A stretch of 64,000 nt of DNA. It comes from Nemopilema nomurai (Eukaryota; Cnidaria; Scyphozoa; Rhizostomeae; Rhizostomatidae). This document shows positions 60,636 through 64,000 of this stretch, piece after piece. Position numbers and translations under genes: made by a program. Location: positions 62,001-126,000 of the forward strand of contig ML133463.1 of the NCBI GenBank assembly GCA_003864495.1. The letters are read 5' to 3'. Below the pieces are notes generated by a model. That model was not told the origin of the DNA. It ran no database searches and saw only the letters and a program-made list of their open reading frames with translations. Numbering within the stretch: the stretch's first letter is position 1; every line of letters starts with the position of its first letter.

Positions 60636-61214
60636 GTATTGAGCCAGCAACAATGTCAATTATGGAAATTATGAAGTTAGAGGTATTAGTTAATGATCGC
60701 AAGTGGTTTTATCTCTGGTTGTCAAGAAAGTCTTGTCTCTCTCCCTCTGAAAAATTTTAACGTGTAATCTGTAAATTTCTTTCTCTGGGGCGAAAACATG
60801 TTTTTGTCGAGAAGGCACCTAGATAGAGTATGGAATGCAGTTTGATTTTGCTGTCTACGGATTTTTTCATACTCTGGGTCTATAAACGTACATAGGACAT
60901 GAATTATCATTAAATCACTTATATAAACTTTTACTATACACAAAAGTACAACTATGAGCAGTGAAAACTATGAGCAAATTATTAAAAATCAAACTTAACC
61001 TTTTCATTAGGCCGCTTGTTACTCTAAGATTGACAAAAGTCAAAAGTTAGAAAGAAAAATTTCACGATAAAAAAGTATGGAATGAAACATAAGAGCTAAA
61101 TCTTAGCAGTTAATAAAACACATATGGTAATTTTAAAGAAATTAGCTTTCCATGAAAGTATTTTAATCAGCTGCAGGAAGTACGAAAAAAAATGGTTGGG
61201 GAGGATTGGGCTAG

Positions 61215-64000
61215 AACACTAAGGCTATAACTTTGGAAAACTAGCTTGTTTCGATAGAAAATTATTTACTTAATACAATCCACGCTAGTGAAATACAATA
61301 GAGTGCCACTTGAGTATGATGCAAGTGACCCTTACGTTGGTTGGGTCCTTTACTAGGGTTGAAATAGTCCAGTTATGTGCATTTCAGCAAATAAAGGCAT
61401 GTGGCCAAAGCGCGACAAAACACTAAGGCTATAGCCTTGGAAAAAGAGGCATTTTTGATGGAAATTTTTTACTTCCAATTCATCCCAGACTGCTAGAGTA
61501 TGATGCAAGTGACCCCTTACGTTGGTTGGTCCATTACTAGGGTTGAAATAGTCCAGTTATGTGCATTTCAGCAAATAAAGGCATGTGGCCAAAGCGCGAC
61601 AAAACACTAAGGCTATAGCCTTGGAAAAAGAGGCATTTTTGATGGAAATTTTTTACTTCCAATTCATCCCAGACTGCTAGAGTATGATGCAAGTGACCCC
61701 TTACGTTGGTTGGGTATTACTAGGGTTGAAATAGTCCAGTTATGTGCATTTCAGCAAATAAAGGCATGTGGCCAAAGCGCGACAAAACACTAAGGCTATA
61801 GCCTTGGAAAAAGAGGCATTTTTGATGGAAATTTTTTACTTCCAATTCATCCCAGACTGCTAGAGTATGATGCAAGTGACCCCTTACGTTGGTTGGGTCC
61901 ATTACTAGGGTTGAAATAGTCCAGTTATGTGCATTTCAGCAAATAAAGGCATGTGGCCAAAGCGCGACAAAACACTAAGGCTATAGCCTTGGAAAAAGAG
62001 GCATTTTTGATGGAAATTTTTTCACTTCCAATTCATCCCAGACTGCTAGAGTATGATGCAAGTGACCCCTTACGTTGGTTGGGTCCATTACTAGTGGGTT
62101 GAAATAGTCCAGTTATGTGCATTTCAGCAAATAAAGGCATGTGGCCAAAGCGCGACAAAACACTAAGGCTATAGCCTTGGAAAAAGAGGCATTTTTGATG
62201 GAAATTTTTTTCACTTCCAATTCATCCCAGACTGCTAGAGTATGATGCAAGTGACCCTTACGTTGGTTGGGTCCATTACTAGGGTTGAAATAGTCCAGTT
62301 ATGTGCATTTCAGCAAATAAAGGCATGTGGCCAAAGCGCGACAAAACACTAAGGCTATAGCCTTGGAAAAAGAGGCATTTTTGATGGAAATTTTTTCACT
62401 TCCAATTCATCCCAGACTGCTAGAGTATGATGCAAGTGACCCCTTACGTTGGTTGGGTCCATTACTAGGGTTGAAATAGTCCAGTTATGTGCATTTCAGC
62501 AAATAAAGGCATGTGGCCAAAGCGCGACAAAACACTAAGGCTATAGCCTTGGAAAAAGAGGCATTTTTGATGGAAATTTTTTCACTTCCAATTCATCCCA
62601 GACTGCTAGAGTATGATGCAAGTGACCCCTTACGTTGGTTGGGTCCATTACTAGGGTTGAAATAGTCCAGTTATGTGCATTTCAGCAAATAAAGGCATGT
62701 GGCCAAAGCGCGACAAAACACTAAGGCTATAGCCTTGGAAAAAGAGGCATTTTTGATGGAAATTTTTTCACTTCCAATTCATCCCAGACTGCTAGAGTAT
62801 GATGCAAGTGACCCCTTACGTTGGTTGGGTCCATTACTAGGGTTGAAATAGTCCAGTTATGTGCATTTCAGCAAATAAAGGCATGTGGCCAAAGCGCGAC
62901 AAAACACTAAGGCTATAGCCTTGGAAAAAGAGGCATTTTTGATGGAAATTTTTTCACTTCCAATTCATCCCAGACTGCTAGAGTATGATGCAAGTGACCC
63001 CTTACGTTGGTTGGGTCCATTACTAGGGTTGAAATAGTCCAGTTATGTGCATTTCAGCAAATAAAGGCATGTGGCCAAAGCGCGACAAAACACTAAGGCT
63101 ATAGCCTTGGAAAAAGAGGCATTTTTGATGGAAATTTTTTCACTTCCAATTCATCCCAGACTGCTAGAGTATGATGCAAGTGACCCCTTACGTTGGTTGG
63201 GTCCATTACTAGGGTTGAAATAGTCCAGTTATGTGCATTTCAGCAAATAAAGGCATGTGGCCAAAGCGCGACAAAACACTAAGGCTATAGCCTTGGAAAA
63301 AGAGGCATTTTTGATGAAATTTTTTCACTTCCAATTCATCCCAGACTGCTAGAGTATGATGCAAGTGACCCCTTACGTTGGTTGGGTCCATTACTAGGGT
63401 TGAAATAGTCAGTTATGTGCATTTCAGCAAATAAAGGCATGTGGCCAAAGCGCGACAAAACACTAAGGCTATAGCCTTAAAAAGAGGCATTTTTGATGGA
63501 AATTTTTTCACTTCCAATTCATCCCAGACTGCTAGAGTATGATGCAAGTGACCCCTTACGTTGGTTGGGTCCATTACTAGGGTGAAATAGTCCAGTTATG
63601 TGCATTTCAGCAAATAAAGGCATGTGGCCAAAGCGCGACAAAACACTAAGGCTATAGCCTTGGAAAAAGAGGCATTTTTGATGGAAATTTTTTCACTTCC
63701 AATTCATCCCAGACTGCTAGAGTATGATGCAAGTGACCCCTTACGTTGGTTGGGTCCATTACTAGGGTTGAAATAGTCCAGTTATGTGCATTTCAGCAAA
63801 TAAAGGCATGTGGCCAAAGCGCGACAAAACACTAAGGCTATAGCCTTGGAAAAAGAGGCATTTTTGATGGAAATTTTTTCACTTCCAATTCATCCCAGAC
63901 TGCTAGAGTATGATGCAAGTGACCCCTTACGTTGGTTGGGTCCATTACTAGGGTTGAAATAGTCAGTTATGTGCATTTCAGCAAATAAAGGCATGTGGCC
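61215..64000. repeat. 186-bp satellite, about 14 copies, running off the window
   Basis: The phrase ggctatagccttggaaaaag recurs every 183-188 bases (61427, 61611, 61794, 61979, 62167, 62353, 62539, 62725, 62911, 63097, 63283, 63467, 63650, 63836). Units are nearly identical and differ mainly by one- or two-base indels in homopolymers. The first unit (about 61215-61410) is strongly diverged. Each unit also contains cgttggttgggtccattact and gcatgtggccaaagcgcgac. The 60-codon frames on the minus strand repeat with the unit and end in a stop within it, so they are not genes. Confidence 0.97.

Overview
This is a eukaryotic (animal) genomic window, AT-rich, with small exons bounded by GT...AG (once GC...AG) and introns of a few hundred to about 1100 bases. 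Every gene I can name is a metazoan gene: a ChaC-type gamma-glutamylcyclotransferase, SANBR (KIAA1841), POLR3K, LRRC9 and a PLAT-lipoxygenase whose spacing resembles coral and vertebrate lipoxygenases. An invertebrate animal is the best guess; I cannot place it further. Exons were joined by hand using reading phase and remembered family similarity; no database search was run.

Layout. 1-250: copy of a dispersed repeat. 851-1072 (-): first exon of a ChaC gene that runs off the left edge. 2800-3110: 15-bp minisatellite. 4300-7080: about 172-bp satellite whose two monomer classes fall into an AABB order. 7432-7689 (-): one unassigned open exon. 9134-18802 (-), perhaps to 7954: SANBR, with a DNA transposon (11925-14110) and a 14-bp minisatellite (14855-15470) in its introns. 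20264-21726: long imperfect inverted repeat. 23765-25740: 88-bp satellite. 27026-28034 (-): complete three-exon POLR3K. 28800-48743 (+): complete LRRC9 in 38 exons, about 1512 aa, with a LINE fragment in intron 1. 51117-60611 (+): complete 14-exon PLAT-lipoxygenase of about 662 aa. 61215-64000: nearly identical 186-bp satellite continuing off the right edge.

The most notable result is the lipoxygenase. Fold, exon phases and length are those of the family, but three of the five iron ligands are replaced (His to Leu, His to Asn, terminal Ile to Met), so it is predicted to be a lipoxygenase-fold pseudoenzyme or a decaying gene. A one-base phase deficit between its exons 1 and 2 must be settled to decide which. 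The second notable result is that the two satellites at opposite ends of the window share a conserved box of roughly 45 bp despite different periods.

The genes do not form a pathway. POLR3K and LRRC9 are divergent and share a 765-base interval that may be a bidirectional promoter; the others look like independent neighbours separated by tandem repeats.
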